64,000 nucleotides of DNA from Macrobrachium rosenbergii. Lineage: Eukaryota > Arthropoda > Malacostraca > Decapoda > Palaemonidae. Location of the stretch: assembly GCF_040412425.1 (NCBI RefSeq), contig NC_089744.1:34566599-34630598 (forward strand), written 5' to 3'. A model generated the notes under the pieces. That model made no database searches. It had not been told where the DNA came from and saw only the letters and a list, made by a program, of their open reading frames with translations. The translations under genes were made by a program, and so were the position numbers. Shown here in pieces: positions 63,913 through 64,000 of the stretch (position 1 is its first letter; each line of letters opens with the position of its first letter).

Positions 63913-64000
63913 CAGTGATGAAAACACATTCTTTGTGTTTGTCTTGAATGGTTAAAAAACCACTTTATACAACAAAGTTTAAGTGAGTAAATACAGAACG

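Overview
The window is repeat-dominated, AT-rich eukaryotic DNA. It has very long dinucleotide microsatellites ((TA)n, (GA)n/(TC)n, (CA)n/(TG)n), several minisatellites, tRNA-derived SINEs, decayed LINEs, DNA transposons and fold-back elements. There is no operon structure, no ribosome binding sites and no dense coding. The closest match from general knowledge is a decapod crustacean (shrimp or prawn), whose genomes are exceptionally rich in such microsatellites. This is an inference; no host gene here fixes the species.

Layout. 0-8 kb: a 55-60 bp tandem array, an unrecognised ORF, a Helitron-like non-autonomous element, and a decayed ~35-40 bp tandem array interrupted by insertions. 8.4-12.2 kb: a 3.8 kb, 29-bp minisatellite of about 130 units. 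12-23 kb: several copies of a ~310 bp element ('Ele-A') and a fold-back element split by one of them. 23.4-25.1 kb: a broken LINE ORF1 (PHD-like finger, zinc knuckles) joined to an ORF2 tail. 25-35 kb: microsatellites, a tRNA-headed SINE and the 3' end of a second LINE. 35-43 kb: mostly featureless apart from SINEs and short tandem repeats. 43.4-44.2 kb: an internally deleted hAT transposon with intact ends and an exact 8-bp target duplication. 46.6-46.8 kb: a candidate spliced exon. 47.8-51.5 kb: two fold-back elements, a degraded LINE reverse transcriptase and a 200-bp palindrome. 52.3-53.5 kb: a dead mariner. 54-57 kb: more Ele-A, a LINE tail and a Helitron-like element split by a SINE. 58-64 kb: largely unassigned sequence, a coding-like remnant and a 112-bp tandem array containing a SINE fragment.

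The most informative family is Ele-A: 13 copies, 12 in one orientation. At least seven carry imperfect 11-18 bp direct repeats at both ends, so it looks retroposed rather than cut-and-paste. One end has two conserved stem-loops. The other has a short GAATA-type tandem repeat, and the two end-truncated copies keep that end. I therefore infer that the hairpin end is 5' and the GAATA/TATTC end is the 3' tail.

I found no confidently intact host protein-coding gene, no true tRNA or rRNA gene and no CRISPR. Most long open frames lie in tandem repeats or microsatellites and are not evidence of genes. Nested insertions give a partial relative chronology of repeat activity.
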